From Methylobacteriaceae bacterium (GTDB taxonomy: Bacteria > Pseudomonadota > Alphaproteobacteria > Rhizobiales > Beijerinckiaceae): a DNA stretch of 37,693 nucleotides. The notes beneath the pieces were generated by a model. That model saw only the letters and a program-made list of their open reading frames with translations. It was not told where the DNA came from and searched no databases. Position 1 is the first letter of the stretch. Every line of letters begins with the position of its first letter. The stretch covers positions 1 to 37,693 of the forward strand of contig JAFAVH010000352.1 in assembly GCA_019242655.1 (NCBI GenBank), given 5' to 3'. Made by a program: the position numbers and the translations under genes. Shown in pieces: positions 1 through 8,358 of the stretch.

Positions 1-50
1 CCTGGGGCGTTCTGCAGACGCTTACAAATGCGATGAAGCTGTTCCAGTAA
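1..50 (+). CDS. 3' end of an unidentified upstream gene (partial)
   Basis: An open frame enters from the left edge and ends at the TAA at 48-50. Its last residues read WGVLQTLTNAMKLFQ. A clear intrinsic terminator begins 27 bases later, which supports a real gene end here. Fifteen residues are too few to assign a family. Confidence 0.45.
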   Translation, partial: WGVLQTLTNAMKLFQ

Positions 51-76
51 GTCGAGGAGCGGCGCTCTCAAAACAC

Positions 77-106
77 AAATGCCCGGCACAAGCCGGGCAT
101 TTTCGT
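77..106 (+). terminator. Rho-independent terminator
   Basis: A perfect stem pairs 77-87 (AAATGCCCGGC) with 92-102, leaving a four-base ACAA loop at 88-91. The 3' arm runs into TTTT and further T-rich sequence. It closes the transcript of the gene ending at 50, so the epimerase that begins at 152 probably starts its own transcript. Confidence 0.85.
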
Positions 107-151
107 TTTCGAGGCTCGAGCAAAAGCCGGGCTTGCGCGCAAGGTGAGCGG

Positions 152-1159
152 ATGAACGTCAGGACAGCCGGACAATTCAACGGCGCGCCCGTCCACGAAA
201 TCGAGCTCGCCAATTCCGCGGGTGCGAAAATCCGCGTGCTCACCTGGGGTGCGGTCGTACGCGATTTCGTGCTGCCGACCGGACGACATATCGTGCTCGG
301 CTTCGACAGCTTTGATCCCTACCCGATACATTCCCGCAGCTTTGGCGCGATCATCGGCCGCTTCGCAAATCGCATTGCCGATGCCTGCTTTTCGCTCGAC
401 GGACACACGTATGAGCTCACCCGCAATGACGGCGGCATCCATCACCTGCATGGCGGCGCCGGCGCGTTCGGCAAGCGGGTGTGGTCGCTCACGGATGCGA
501 GCGCGACCCACGTTACCCTCGCCCTCGACTCGCAAGACGGCGATTCCGGTTATCCCGGCACGATGCAGGCAACCTGCACATACACACTCACCGATTTCGC
601 CACGCTGAAAATCGAGCTGAGTGCGACCACCGACCGCGCGACGATCGTCAATCTCACGCATCACGGTTATTTCAATCTGGCGGGACAGGGCAACGTCGGC
701 GCGCACAAACTCTGGCTCAACGCCAGCTTCTATACGCCTGTAGGCCCCGACAGCATCCCGACCGGCGAGATTTGTCCGGTGCAGGGAACGGCTTGCGATT
801 TCACGGGGGTGCGCGACATAGGTTCAAGCGATATCGACATCAATTTCGTCTTAAATCGTCCGCTTGCCAGCGAGCGTGTTCATCCTCTTACTCATGCCGC
901 CACCCTGCATGCGCCCGATGACGCGCTCAGGATGGAGGTCTGGACCAGCGAACCGGGACTGCAGGTCTACAACGGCTTCAAGCTCGATGTGGACGTTCCC
1001 GGCATCAACGGTGAAAGGTACAAAGCGCGCTCCGGAATTGCGCTCGAGACGCAGCGCTTTCCAAACAGCCCGAACGTGCCGCATTTTTCCAAATGCACAT
1101 TGCGCGAAGACGAGATTTACCGGCAACACACGGAATACCGCGTCCGGGCCCACGCGTGA
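152..1159 (+). CDS. galM: Aldose 1-epimerase (galactose mutarotase family)
   Basis: This 335-residue cytoplasmic enzyme would interconvert the alpha and beta anomers of an aldose. Family landmarks in order are the early NRIADA segment, the HHLHGG motif in the first third, and LTHHGYFNL mid-protein, which aligns with the usual LTNHSYFNL containing the catalytic His. The length is normal for GalM. The ATG at 152 is preceded by AAGGTGAG at ribosome-binding distance. It heads a plus-strand run of nine genes and suggests that the downstream pathway handles a sugar or sugar derivative. The sugar cannot be told from sequence; GalM relatives acting on other hexoses are possible. Confidence 0.88.
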   Translation: MNVRTAGQFNGAPVHEIELANSAGAKIRVLTWGAVVRDFVLPTGRHIVLGFDSFDPYPIHSRSFGAIIGRFANRIADACFSLDGHTYELTRNDGGIHHLHGGAGAFGKRVWSLTDASATHVTLALDSQDGDSGYPGTMQATCTYTLTDFATLKIELSATTDRATIVNLTHHGYFNLAGQGNVGAHKLWLNASFYTPVGPDSIPTGEICPVQGTACDFTGVRDIGSSDIDINFVLNRPLASERVHPLTHAATLHAPDDALRMEVWTSEPGLQVYNGFKLDVDVPGINGERYKARSGIALETQRFPNSPNVPHFSKCTLREDEIYRQHTEYRVRAHA

Positions 1160-1197
1160 TGTTGACCGCGCCGGAGCCCCGCACTTAACTGGCGCCT

Positions 1198-2364
1198 ATG
1201 TCCGACATCAAGCTGCCAACGGCAGATCGCCGCGTCGTGTCCTACCGGACGCGTGCGCCTCGCGATTGGACGAAAGCAAATGGCGGCCCGCGCAACCGCA
1301 TCTTTTTTTCCGCCGCGCATGTCGTTTCCGATCCGCTGGCGGATGCGGATCCCTGGCGCTCCACCGCGCTTGATTGGGACGCGACGATCGCCTACCGGCG
1401 CTATCTCTGGTCGCTCGGCCTTGGCGTCGCGGAAGCGATGGACACGGCGCAGCGCGGCATGGGCCTCGATTGGCCGACGGCGCTGGAGCTCATCCGGCGC
1501 TCGGTCGCAGCCGCGCGCGACATTCCCGGCGCTCTCATATTTTCCGGCGCAGGCACCGATCATCTCCCGCTCTCGCCTGATGTGACGCTTGACGACGTGA
1601 TCCGCGCCTATGAGGAGCAGGTCGACGCAATCGAATCCGTGGGGGGCCGCATCATCTTGATGGCAAGCCGAGCCCTCGTCGCAGCCGCCAAAACGCCCGA
1701 TGATTATGCGCTCGTGTACGGCCGCATTCTGGGCGCCGTGAGGGAGCCGGTGATCATTCATTGGCTTGGCGAGATGTTCGATCCCGCCCTTGCCGGCTAT
1801 TGGGGCGCGCCCGAGCATCCCGCTGCAATGGATATTTGCCTCGGCATCCTCGCCGAGCACGCCGACAAGATCGATGGCATCAAGATTTCGCTTCTCGACA
1901 AAGACAAGGAAATCGCAATGCGCCGGCGCTTGCCCGCCGGCATGCGCATGTATACGGGCGACGATTTCAACTATCCCGAACTTATCGCCGGCGACGAGGA
2001 CGGGCATTCGGATGCCCTTCTCGGCATTTTCGACGCTATCGCGCCGGCGGCATCGGCAGCGCTCGCTGCACTCGGACGCGGCAGCATCAACGAATATCAC
2101 GACATTCTCGCGCCGACAGTTCCGCTGTCGCGTCACATTTTCAAAGCGCCGACGCAGTTTTATAAAACCGGCATCGTGTTCCTTGCCTATCTCAACGGCC
2201 ACCAAGGCCATTTCAGGATGCTCGGCGGACAGGAGAGTGCACGCTCGATCCCGCACCTCGCAGAGATTTTCCGCCTCGCCGATCAGGCCGGAATTCTGCT
2301 CGATCCTGACCTGGCGACGTCGCGCATGCGCGGTATTCTGCAGGTCGCGGGCATCGACGTCTGA
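1198..2364 (+). CDS. DUF993 family protein (dihydrodipicolinate synthase-like TIM barrel)
   Basis: This 388-residue protein matches the DUF993 group, annotated as a DapA-superfamily protein of unknown reaction. Characteristic segments are LDWDATIAYRRYLWSLGLG near residues 60-80, AMDTAQRGMGLDWP just after, and DGIKISLLDKDKE near 225. The last places a Lys where a Schiff-base lysine would sit in DapA-type aldolases and lyases; this is inference. It lies 38 bases after galM and 21 before the flavin oxidoreductase, so it is probably co-transcribed with them. It is likely an aldolase or dehydratase on a keto-acid or sugar-acid intermediate. The exact reaction is unknown. Confidence 0.8.
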   Translation: MSDIKLPTADRRVVSYRTRAPRDWTKANGGPRNRIFFSAAHVVSDPLADADPWRSTALDWDATIAYRRYLWSLGLGVAEAMDTAQRGMGLDWPTALELIRRSVAAARDIPGALIFSGAGTDHLPLSPDVTLDDVIRAYEEQVDAIESVGGRIILMASRALVAAAKTPDDYALVYGRILGAVREPVIIHWLGEMFDPALAGYWGAPEHPAAMDICLGILAEHADKIDGIKISLLDKDKEIAMRRRLPAGMRMYTGDDFNYPELIAGDEDGHSDALLGIFDAIAPAASAALAALGRGSINEYHDILAPTVPLSRHIFKAPTQFYKTGIVFLAYLNGHQGHFRMLGGQESARSIPHLAEIFRLADQAGILLDPDLATSRMRGILQVAGIDV

Positions 2365-2385
2365 CAAAGTCTCGAGGGAGCGGAG

Positions 2386-3861
2386 ATGAAGTTCGGCGAA
2401 TACCCAAAAGTTCCCTCGCTCGGCGGCGTCGCGGGACTGCGAACGCATCTCGCCTCGCTCGGTATCGACATGCCCTGCGACGACATCGTCGCGCATGGCC
2501 CTGACTCGCCACTCGGCTCTTCCTTTAAATTCGAAGACATGACTATCGGCAACCGCATCGGCATCCTCCCGATGGAGGGTTGGGACGGACAGACCGATGG
2601 CCGGCCGAGCGAAAACACGTTCCGGCGCTGGCGCCGCTTCGGCGAAAGCGGCGCCAAGCTGATTTGGGGATGTGAAGCCGTTGCCGTGCGAGCCGACGGC
2701 CGTGCCAATCCGCGCCAGCTCTATCTCGCCGATCACACGCAGTCTGACATGGCGGAGCTGCGCGAAGAGCTCGTGCGAGTACACAAGAACGCGTTCGGCA
2801 GCGATCACGGTCTTGTTGTCGGCCTGCAGCTCACCCATTCCGGCCGGTTCTGCAAGCCGAACGACAATCGCAAGTTCGAGTCACAGATCGCCTACCGGCA
2901 TCCGATCCTTGATCGCAAGTTCGGTTACCCCGAAGACCGTCCGATCATGTCGGACGATGAGATCAAGCGGCTGATCGACGATTTCGTCCGCTCCGCGAAG
3001 CAGGTGCAGGACTGCGGCTACGATTTTGTCGACGTCAAGCATTGTCACGGCTATCTCGCCCATGAGCTCCTCAGCGCGTTCACGCGACCTGGCCCTTACG
3101 GCGGCTCACTCGAAAATCGCACGCGCTTCTTGCGTGAGATCGTCGATGGCATTCGCGCGGAGGCGCCCGGCCTTCGCATCGGCGTGCGGCTCAGCGCCGT
3201 CGATCTCGTGCCGTTCAAGCCCGCCCTGGCGCAATCGACGCCCGGCGCGCTCGGCCCGGGCATCTCGGAGGATGTCACAAAGCTTCTACCCTACAGATAC
3301 GCGTTCGGCGTCGATGAGAACAATCCCGTCGAGTTCAATCTTACCGAACCGAAAGCGTTGTTCGAGATCATGCGCAGCATAGGCGTGCGCTTGGTGAACG
3401 TCGTGGCCGGCAGTCCCTACTATAATCCGCATGTGAGCCGCCCGGCGAGCTATCCGCCGTCCGACGGATATCACCCGCCGGAAGACCCGCTTGTCGGCGT
3501 GATGCGCCAGATCGACGTCACGCGCGCGTTGAAGGAGAGCTTCCCGGATTTCTGCATCATGTCGTCCGGGTTCACCTATTTGCAGGAATTCCTGCCGAAC
3601 GTCGCGCAAGCCGTCATTCATCAGGGCTGGTCGGATGTGATCGGCATCGGCCGCATGGTGCTTGCCTATCCCGAAATGCCGCGTGACGTGCTGGAAGGAC
3701 GTGGCTTGCAGAAGAAGCGCCTCTGCCGCACGTTCAGCGATTGCACGACGGCGCCGCGCAACGACCTCGTCTCGGGCTGTTATCCGCTCGACCCCTTCTA
3801 CAAGAAGTCCGATGAATTCAAGGCGCTCGCCGCGATCAAGAAGCCCGCGAAGATCGCCTGA
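2386..3861 (+). CDS. Old Yellow Enzyme-family NADH:flavin oxidoreductase
   Basis: This 491-residue FMN-binding TIM-barrel oxidoreductase should reduce an activated C=C bond or oxidise a related substrate. Visible landmarks are ILPMEGWDGQTDGRPSENT near residue 60, VGLQLTHSGRF near 145, YDFVDVKHCHGYLAHELLS near 210, the RPGPYGGSLENRTRF strand-loop typical of OYEs, and the phosphate-binding region DVIGIGRMVLAYPE near 425. The C-terminus adds a Cys-containing tail (CRTFSDC, then SGCYPLDPFYK) and lacks the FAD/NAD domains of 2,4-dienoyl-CoA reductases. It is therefore longer than simple OYEs (about 360) but shorter than the 670-residue class. The ATG follows a strong GAGGGAG-type ribosome binding site. 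Confidence 0.85.
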   Translation: MKFGEYPKVPSLGGVAGLRTHLASLGIDMPCDDIVAHGPDSPLGSSFKFEDMTIGNRIGILPMEGWDGQTDGRPSENTFRRWRRFGESGAKLIWGCEAVAVRADGRANPRQLYLADHTQSDMAELREELVRVHKNAFGSDHGLVVGLQLTHSGRFCKPNDNRKFESQIAYRHPILDRKFGYPEDRPIMSDDEIKRLIDDFVRSAKQVQDCGYDFVDVKHCHGYLAHELLSAFTRPGPYGGSLENRTRFLREIVDGIRAEAPGLRIGVRLSAVDLVPFKPALAQSTPGALGPGISEDVTKLLPYRYAFGVDENNPVEFNLTEPKALFEIMRSIGVRLVNVVAGSPYYNPHVSRPASYPPSDGYHPPEDPLVGVMRQIDVTRALKESFPDFCIMSSGFTYLQEFLPNVAQAVIHQGWSDVIGIGRMVLAYPEMPRDVLEGRGLQKKRLCRTFSDCTTAPRNDLVSGCYPLDPFYKKSDEFKALAAIKKPAKIA

Positions 3862-3888
3862 ATGTTGCCGCATACGGCCGCGGCGCTG

Positions 3889-3916
3889 TTGACGCGAACG
3901 CGCTAGATTGTACGCT
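3889..3916 (+). promoter_or_regulatory. Possible sigma-70-type promoter before the TTT cassette
   Basis: TTGACG at 3889-3894 is separated by 16 bases from TACGCT at 3911-3916, in the 115-base gap before the binding-protein gene that starts at 3977. The -10 match is weak (three of six), so this is only a candidate. Confidence 0.3.
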
Positions 3917-3976
3917 GCCAAAATCGGTGAGATCGGCGGAAAGCCGGCGCAGCGCCGCACCGCTTCGGGAGGAATT

Positions 3977-4978
3977 ATGAAGGGTTCATACCGCCTTCTC
4001 GCATTCGCTGCGATTTTCTGCGGCGGCGCCGGCATCGCGCAAGCGCAATGGGCGCCTTCGCGGCCGATCAATCTCATCGTGCCATGGGCGGCAGGCGGTT
4101 CGACGGATCAGGCAACGCGCGTTGCTGCGGCGGAACTCGAGGATATTCTCAAGCAGAAAATCGTTATCGTCAATCAGCCGGGCGCATCGGGCTCGATCGG
4201 GACGCGCAGCGCGCTCGATGCCGCGAAAGACGGTTATACCTGGACCGCGGGTGCGGCGCAGGATCTTGGAACGTATCAGACGCTCGGGATGCTGAATACG
4301 AGCATCAAGGATTGGCATCTCTATTTGACCGTCGCCAATGTCGAAGTGCTTAGCGTCGGCGCAAACCGTCCGTTCAAGACGGCCAAGGACATTATCGATG
4401 CGATGAAAGAAAAACCCGGCCAAATTTCTGTGGCAACAGCCGGTGTGCAGTCATCCGGCCACAGCGCAATGGAGCGCATCGCGCAGGCGGCCGGGATCAC
4501 GTACAAAAACGTCACCTATGACGGCGGCGCACCATCGGTCGTCGCGACCGTCTCCGGCGAGACGCAAGCGACGACGCAGCTCGCGGTCGAGCAAACGGAG
4601 ATGATCCTCGGCAAGCGGCTGCGTCCGCTCGCGGTGATCGGCGACAAGCCGCTGCAGATCGAAGGCTACGGCACGATCGAGCCGCTCACCAATATCTTAC
4701 CCAACCTCAAATCGCCGGTGAATTATTTCGGCATTTTCGTGCCGCCGGGTGTCCCGGATGAAGTAACCAAAACGCTTGATAAGATCTGGTCGGAAAAGAT
4801 GCCGCAAGATGCCGCCTTGAAGCAATATGCGACAAAGCGCGGTGCGCTGTTCAGTCCGATGGCGGGAGAGGACGCGCAGAAAGCCGTCATGCCGGCGGTG
4901 CGGGCAAATGCGTGGCAGCAATTCAATTCCGGCAAGGCGAAAGTGTCTCCGGACACGCTCGGCATCTCGAAGCCCTGA
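3977..4978 (+). CDS. tctC: TTT transporter periplasmic binding protein (Bug/TctC family)
   Basis: This 333-residue secreted protein captures the substrate for the TctAB membrane complex encoded next. It opens with an n-region (MKGSYR), a hydrophobic stretch and an AQA cleavage site near residue 23, followed by RPINLIVPWAAGGSTDQATR, the classic Bug-family start of the mature protein. The ATG at 3977 has GGGAGG just upstream. A longer frame back to 3908 begins only with TTG and would bury the signal peptide. Bug proteins bind carboxylated small molecules (citrate, dicarboxylates, aromatic acids, some amides), so the ligand is probably a carboxylate. The two membrane partners follow directly. 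Confidence 0.9.
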   Translation: MKGSYRLLAFAAIFCGGAGIAQAQWAPSRPINLIVPWAAGGSTDQATRVAAAELEDILKQKIVIVNQPGASGSIGTRSALDAAKDGYTWTAGAAQDLGTYQTLGMLNTSIKDWHLYLTVANVEVLSVGANRPFKTAKDIIDAMKEKPGQISVATAGVQSSGHSAMERIAQAAGITYKNVTYDGGAPSVVATVSGETQATTQLAVEQTEMILGKRLRPLAVIGDKPLQIEGYGTIEPLTNILPNLKSPVNYFGIFVPPGVPDEVTKTLDKIWSEKMPQDAALKQYATKRGALFSPMAGEDAQKAVMPAVRANAWQQFNSGKAKVSPDTLGISKP

Positions 4979-5001
4979 CGAGATGCAGGAATCCTAACGA
5001 G

Positions 5002-5550
5002 ATGGACGAGCGCCCGCTCGCCGCACCGACAAACGCGCCGCATGGCGAAAGCATTGGGACAAGCCCCCGCGACGATGTCGCCGGTGGGCTTCTCTGGATG
5101 CTCCTTGGAATCGTGATCCTCGCCGCCTGCTGGCGCATGGACCGGCTCGAGGCGCAGGACATCAATCCCTACACGATTCCCGGGCTGGTCCCCGGCCTGC
5201 TCGGACTCGGCATGATTTTCTTCGCCGCATGGATGCTTGCGCGCGGATGGCGCAACGGCGGCTTTCACGCAGTTCCGTACATCGTCGATGAACGCCGCGT
5301 TGCCTATGGACGGCTCGCTTTGGCGCTCGCGCTGTGCATCGGCTATGCCGTCGGGCTGCTTGGACGCATGCCGTTCTGGCTTGCGGCATCGCTGTTTGTG
5401 TCGGTCAGCATTTTCGCTCTGCGCTTTACGGAGCTCCGGGCAAAAGCGCAGCTCGTCCGCGGTGCTGTGGTAGCGGTTGCAATCGGCATCGGTTCCGGCG
5501 CACTGGTCACATTCGTTTTCGAGAAACTGTTTCTCGTGCGGCTTCCCTAG
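5002..5550 (+). CDS. tctB: TTT transporter small membrane subunit (TctB family)
   Basis: This 182-residue protein has about four hydrophobic membrane segments: residues near 30-45 (GGLLWMLLGIVILAACW), near 60-80 around PGLVPGLLGLGMIFF, near 105-140, and a final one ending in the C-terminal FEKLFLVRLP. The PGLVPGLLG segment is typical of TctB. It would pair with TctA to form the secondary carrier fed by the binding protein. The ATG at 5002 gives the normal family length; an upstream in-frame start at 4912 would overlap the preceding gene and add an unlikely hydrophilic extension. It lies 11 bases before tctA. Confidence 0.85.
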   Translation: MDERPLAAPTNAPHGESIGTSPRDDVAGGLLWMLLGIVILAACWRMDRLEAQDINPYTIPGLVPGLLGLGMIFFAAWMLARGWRNGGFHAVPYIVDERRVAYGRLALALALCIGYAVGLLGRMPFWLAASLFVSVSIFALRFTELRAKAQLVRGAVVAVAIGIGSGALVTFVFEKLFLVRLP

Positions 5551-5561
5551 AGATATTCGCG

Positions 5562-7103
5562 ATGCAAGGCATCGAGATGCTGGGGAAAGCTTACCTCAGC
5601 TTCTTCAATCATTGGTCGGTGCTCTTTGCGCTCGCGGGATCGCTCACCGGCATCCTTGTCGGTTGTCTGCCGGGTTTGTCCGCGACGCTCTGTATCGCGC
5701 TGCTCACGACATTGACGCTCAAATTGCCGGCGAATGACGCAATCCTCATTCTGATCTCATCTTACGTCGGCACCTTGTACGGTGGTTCGCGCTCGGCGAT
5801 TTTGCTCAATATTCCCGGAACAGCGGCGAACGCGGCATCCTGTGCCGACGGGCACGCTCTGGCGTTGCGCGGCGAAGCTGGGCGCGCGATCGGCATCGCA
5901 ACGTCAGGCGCATTTTGCGGCACTTTGTTCGGCGTTCTCTGCCTTGCCGCGTTCACGCCGCTCCTTGCGGAAGTTGCGCTCTCCTTCGGCGCCTTCGAGT
6001 TCTTCTGGCTGGCTTTGTTCGGCGTCGTCATTTCAGGAAGTCTGGTCGGCGATGATCCGCTGAAAGGCTGGCTGGTCGGCCTGCTCGGATTGTTCGTCGC
6101 GCAGATCGGGCAGGAGGGACTCTATGCCTTCGACCGCTTCACTTTCGGCTGGTCCGAGCTATCCGGCGGTATCGGCCTCATTCCCGCGCTGATCGGTGCG
6201 TTCGGTTTTGCGGAAGTTCTGACCAATCTCGCCGAGCGGCGTGAGAAGCAGCTGGTCACGTTAAAGGATTCGACGCTGCCGCGCTTCCGCGAGGTGGCGC
6301 AATATTGGCGCACCGTGCTTCGCTCTGGCGCAATCGGCGTACTTACCGGTCTTTTGCCGGGCGTCGGCGAAGATTCCGGCGCGTGGATGTCCTACGCCGC
6401 GGCAAAAGCGACGAGCAAGGAGCGCCAGCAATTCGGCAAGGGCTCGATCGACGGCTTGATGGCGGCCGAGACCGGCGACATGTCGTCAATTCCCGGTCAC
6501 ATCATTCCGGCGTTGGCGCTCGGCATTCCGGGCTCGGCGCCATCGGCTGTGCTTATGGCGGCAATGATCATCCACGGCATCCAGCCCGGGCCGATGCTGA
6601 TGATCGAGCATCCGCAATTCGTCTACGACGTTGTGGCGATGACCTCGTTCGCGACAATCAGCATCCTCATCTTCGGCTTGTTTCTGGTACGGCCGCTCTT
6701 GCTCGTCCTCAGGATCAAGCGCGCGATTCTGATGCCGATCATCTTCCTCCTGGCGTCTGTCGGCGCTTTCGCCAGCGCCTCGCGTCTGTTTGATGTGTAT
6801 GTCATGCTCGTGGTCGGCATCGGCGCTTTCTTTCTGCGCCAGCGCGGCTATCAGATGGCGCCTTTCGTGCTCGGCCTCGTTCTTGGCCATCTGCTCGACA
6901 AAAGCTTGCGCCGCGGGCTGGTTCTGTCTGACGGCAGCATCTCGCCGTTTTTCACGCGGCCGATTTGTACGGCATTCGCATTGGTGACGCTCTGCACGAT
7001 GCTCATGTACATTCCGAGCGTCAACGTCGCGGTCAGGCGGTGGATGGCGACCGGCACGCAGAGCGTGCGGTCGTTTCTGCGCATACGCGACAAGCAGGCC
7101 TGA
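5562..7103 (+). CDS. tctA: TTT transporter large membrane subunit (TctA family)
   Basis: This 513-residue polytopic inner-membrane protein forms the translocation path of the tripartite transporter, presumably driven by an ion gradient. Family signatures are the early GILVGCLPGLSATLCIALL segment, SSYVGTLYGGSRSAILLNIPGTAANAAS (substrate-region glycines and prolines) and, in the second half, GLLPGVGEDSGAWMSYAAAK and IPALALGIPGSAPSAVLMAAM, an internal duplication of the first motif as expected for TctA. The start at 5562 (MQGIEML) places the first membrane helix correctly; ATG 5577 is an alternative. An upstream in-frame extension to 5334 overlaps tctB and is rejected. Confidence 0.9.
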   Translation: MQGIEMLGKAYLSFFNHWSVLFALAGSLTGILVGCLPGLSATLCIALLTTLTLKLPANDAILILISSYVGTLYGGSRSAILLNIPGTAANAASCADGHALALRGEAGRAIGIATSGAFCGTLFGVLCLAAFTPLLAEVALSFGAFEFFWLALFGVVISGSLVGDDPLKGWLVGLLGLFVAQIGQEGLYAFDRFTFGWSELSGGIGLIPALIGAFGFAEVLTNLAERREKQLVTLKDSTLPRFREVAQYWRTVLRSGAIGVLTGLLPGVGEDSGAWMSYAAAKATSKERQQFGKGSIDGLMAAETGDMSSIPGHIIPALALGIPGSAPSAVLMAAMIIHGIQPGPMLMIEHPQFVYDVVAMTSFATISILIFGLFLVRPLLLVLRIKRAILMPIIFLLASVGAFASASRLFDVYVMLVVGIGAFFLRQRGYQMAPFVLGLVLGHLLDKSLRRGLVLSDGSISPFFTRPICTAFALVTLCTMLMYIPSVNVAVRRWMATGTQSVRSFLRIRDKQA

Positions 7104-7136
7104 TTTGTCGCATGTCCCGCTATTCGGAGTTTTCAC

Positions 7137-8309
7137 GTGAAGAAGGTCAGAGTAGGCCTCATCGGCAGCGGCTTCGTCGCCGAGCTGCATATGCATGCGT
7201 ATCGCCGTGTCTACAGCGTCGATGTAGATGTAGTCAGCGTCGTCTCCCGCGGAGACCATGTCGCCGATTTTGCCCGGAAATTTGGCATTCCGCAGACGAG
7301 CCGGAACTGGCGCGATCTGCTCAATGACGGGACGATCGACGTCATCGATCTCTGCACGCCGCCCGCGCTGCATGCCGAGATGGTGGTCGCATGCATGCAT
7401 GCAGGCAAGCATGTGATCTGCGAGAAGCCATTCACCGGCTATTTTGGCCGGCCCGGCGACGCAACGCCGATCGGACGCGAGGTCACGAAAGCGCTGATGT
7501 TCGAGCGCGTGATGGAAGAGATGGAGCGCACCCGCACAGCGATCCGCGCCAGCGGCGGACTGTTTCTCTATGCCGAAGACTGGGTCTATGCGCCTGCCGT
7601 AACGAAGATTGCGGAAATCGTACGCGAGACCCGCGACAAGATCCTGTTCATGAAGGCCGAGGAGAGCCACAGTGGCTCGCATGCGCCGCACGCCGCGGAA
7701 TGGGAGATGACCGGCGGCGGCGCGCTCATTCGTCAAGGCTGCCATCCGCTGTCAGCCTGCCTCTACCTCAAGCAGGTCGAGGCCGCGGCGCGCGGCGAAA
7801 ACATCCGTGTCGCCGATGTCACCTGCGACGTCGGCAATCTGACGGCTGCCCTCGGCGACGACGAGCGCCGCTACATTCAGGCCCGCCCGAACGACGTCGA
7901 GGATTGGGGCGTCCTCAACATGACGTTCTCCGACGGAACCAAGGCGACGATCTTTGCCGGCGACATGATCGTCGGCGGTGTCCGCAATCTCGTCGAGACA
8001 TATACGAGCGGTGGCGCTCTCTTCGCCAACATCGCGCCGAACAATCACATGCTCAGCTATCAGACCGATGAGTCGAAGCTCAAGGGCGTCTACATCACCG
8101 AAAAAGTCGATCGCAAGACAGGCTGGCAGTTCATCTGCCTAGAGGAAGAGTGGACCCGCGGCTACATCCAGGAGATTCAGGATTTCATGGAGTGCGTCGC
8201 TTTCGGCCGCGAGCCGCGTTCAGGCCTCGATCTCGCCTTCGAGGCGATCCGCGTTCAATATGCCGGCTACTGGGCCGCCGACGAGGGGCGCCGCGTCGTG
8301 CTCGGTTAA
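7137..8309 (+). CDS. Gfo/Idh/MocA-family oxidoreductase
   Basis: This 390-residue NAD(P)-dependent dehydrogenase probably oxidises a polyol or sugar derivative. The N-terminal Rossmann fold reads VGLIGSGFVAELH (residues 5-17). The family's catalytic lysine lies in CEKPFTGYFG near residue 98, and the C-terminal alpha/beta dimerisation domain follows. The start is GTG at 7137, which leaves the short MKKVRVGLIG lead expected in the family. It lies 33 bases after tctA and probably belongs to the same operon. It pairs naturally with the aldose epimerase and DUF993 protein in a sugar or sugar-acid pathway. The substrate is unknown. Confidence 0.87.
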   Translation: MKKVRVGLIGSGFVAELHMHAYRRVYSVDVDVVSVVSRGDHVADFARKFGIPQTSRNWRDLLNDGTIDVIDLCTPPALHAEMVVACMHAGKHVICEKPFTGYFGRPGDATPIGREVTKALMFERVMEEMERTRTAIRASGGLFLYAEDWVYAPAVTKIAEIVRETRDKILFMKAEESHSGSHAPHAAEWEMTGGGALIRQGCHPLSACLYLKQVEAAARGENIRVADVTCDVGNLTAALGDDERRYIQARPNDVEDWGVLNMTFSDGTKATIFAGDMIVGGVRNLVETYTSGGALFANIAPNNHMLSYQTDESKLKGVYITEKVDRKTGWQFICLEEEWTRGYIQEIQDFMECVAFGREPRSGLDLAFEAIRVQYAGYWAADEGRRVVLG

Positions 8310-8358
8310 ACGAGATGATCGAAGAGGAGCCAGCCCCGTTGCAGCAGGAATTCTGGTC

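Noticed and set aside
1117-2838. 573-codon minus-strand open frame
   Set aside because: It lies opposite the DUF993 and OYE genes, whose family motifs are unambiguous. The translation is rich in Arg, Ala and His without domains, a usual GC-rich shadow.
6486-7745. 419-codon minus-strand open frame
   Set aside because: It is a shadow of tctA and the Gfo/Idh gene.
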